DNA of 52,107 nucleotides, from assembly GCA_035939775.1 (NCBI GenBank), contig DASZFO010000235.1, positions 1 to 52,107 of the forward strand, written 5' to 3'. Source of the DNA: Pirellulales bacterium (lineage in GTDB: Bacteria > Planctomycetota > Planctomycetia > Pirellulales > DATAWG01). Of the stretch, positions 51,581-52,107 are shown one piece after another. The position numbers were made by a program, and so were the translations under genes. The notes under the pieces were generated by a model, which saw only the letters and a program-made list of their open reading frames with translations, was not told the origin of the DNA and ran no database searches. The number at the start of each line of letters is the position of its first letter. Position 1 is the first letter of the stretch.

Positions 51581-52000
51581 GGTGATAAGTACGAAGTGCG
51601 AAGTACAAAGGACGAACGGCGAAAGAAACGGGGATAACTCTTCAGACGCGACCCGATGCGCCGGGCTGGAACGTCCACCTAAGTATAAATCATACGGAGC
51701 CGCGAATCGGCCGAAAACCCCGCTCGCCGCCGAAGGACCTGATTCATCGAATTCACACAATCGCCATTGCCGGCAGGGGAACAGCCGCCGGAATGGTAGT
51801 CAGCCACGGACACGATCGCGCCAGCACCGAAATCAATCGATGGCACGACGGTCACGATGCCGGACACCCCAGAAAACCAAGCCGCCTATCCGCAGCAAAC
51901 GACTAAAGAGGATCTGGCGAGCTTCCGCCACCCTTGAAGGACTTTGACGCTTTTCATAACATCGTTAACCCAGCGGCTGTGTTTTTTGTCAAGGTTATTT
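51581..52000. other. Non-coding gap upstream of ppk
   Basis: No gene was seen. It should hold the ppk promoter. Bases 51587-51610 contain AAGTACGAAGTGCGAAGTAC, a short direct repeat of the AAGTNCGAAGT type. From about 51950 the sequence becomes AT-rich and probably belongs to the end of the insertion sequence whose transposase begins at 52001. Confidence 0.5.
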
Positions 52001-52107
52001 TTAAGCATGATTGGAGTTCCAGGTAGAGTTTGTTTTGACCATGGTATTGAGGATGACAAGGAGTTTTCGCATGCAGGCGGTGATGGCTTTTTTGAAAGGT
52101 TTTCCGG
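52001..52107 (-). mobile_element. IS110-family transposase, C-terminal fragment at window edge
   Basis: Reading the minus strand from the window end gives GKPFKKAITACMRKLLVILN, then TMVKTNSTWNSNHA and a TAA at 52001-52003. The motif KKxAITACMRKLLVILN is the conserved C-terminus of IS110/IS116/IS902 (DEDD) transposases. Only 34 residues are in the window. After the stop comes CCTTGACAAAAAACACAGCC, AT-rich unlike the surroundings, likely the IS end. A plus-strand ATG at 52071 is a shadow. Whether the element is complete cannot be judged. Confidence 0.85.

Noticed and set aside
51581-51760. N-terminal extension of polyphosphate kinase
   Set aside because: The added residues have no similarity to PPK1 and cover a short direct repeat; GTG 51580 places the conserved start correctly.
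52071-52107. New plus-strand gene starting at ATG 52071 with AAGGAG before it
   Set aside because: The opposite strand encodes a conserved IS110 transposase C-terminus over the same bases.

Overview
The window reads as chromosome of a high-GC planctomycete, probably Pirellulales-like. The family content points there: DUF1501, DUF1559 and DUF1573 proteins, MoxR/DUF58/VWA operons with a squalene-cyclase-like protein, giant secreted proteins with an LEPR/LEDR...LLA N-terminal motif, many WFQFSLRSL-type N-terminal membrane anchors, and weak or missing Shine-Dalgarno sites. No rRNA, tRNA or CRISPR array was seen.

Layout. 1-5.9 kb: a minus-strand operon of a squalene-cyclase-like secreted protein, MoxR ATPase, DUF58 protein, and two VWA membrane proteins (the last cut by the window edge). 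6.1-10.9 kb: a 1607-residue exported PQQ-propeller/TPR protein. 11.35 kb: an HU-like DNA-binding protein. 11.9-18 kb: a 2037-residue secreted protein (propeller, PA14, eight FN3, dockerin-like). 18.3-23.5 kb: a TPR-methyltransferase, sucD without sucC, a PilZ-like protein and an exported STN-repeat protein. 23.9-30.1 kb: a run of small membrane-protein genes, all on the minus strand. 28.9-29.5 kb, inside that run: a PIN/ribbon-helix-helix toxin-antitoxin pair. 30.3-33.6 kb: an isochorismatase-family hydrolase, argJ and argC. 33.8-37.8 kb: a plus-strand set of DUF1573 protein, tetraheme lipoprotein and sugar-nucleotide epimerase. 37.9-42.1 kb: an ECF sigma factor operon with chained 4-base overlaps. 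42.2-48.1 kb: a 1460-residue secreted glycosidase-like protein and a DUF1501 Tat protein. 48.3-51.6 kb: small ORFs, hicAB and ppk1. 52.0 kb: the C-terminus of an IS110-family transposase running off the edge.

The most unusual structure is in 24.5-30.2 kb. Nine copies of an almost invariant 37-bp sequence each end exactly at an ATG, and eight of these start a small membrane-protein gene. Each copy reads like a sigma-70 promoter (TTGCTC, 18-bp spacer, GATAAT) whose expected transcription start falls on or next to the ATG. This suggests a local regulon of leaderless mRNAs. The genes share an N-terminal anchor and carry different C-terminal parts.

The second theme is short inverted-repeat elements (GGGGACTGTCCCC family, GGGTGCCA family and others). 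They abut start or stop codons, and in two cases lie in frame inside exported-protein genes.
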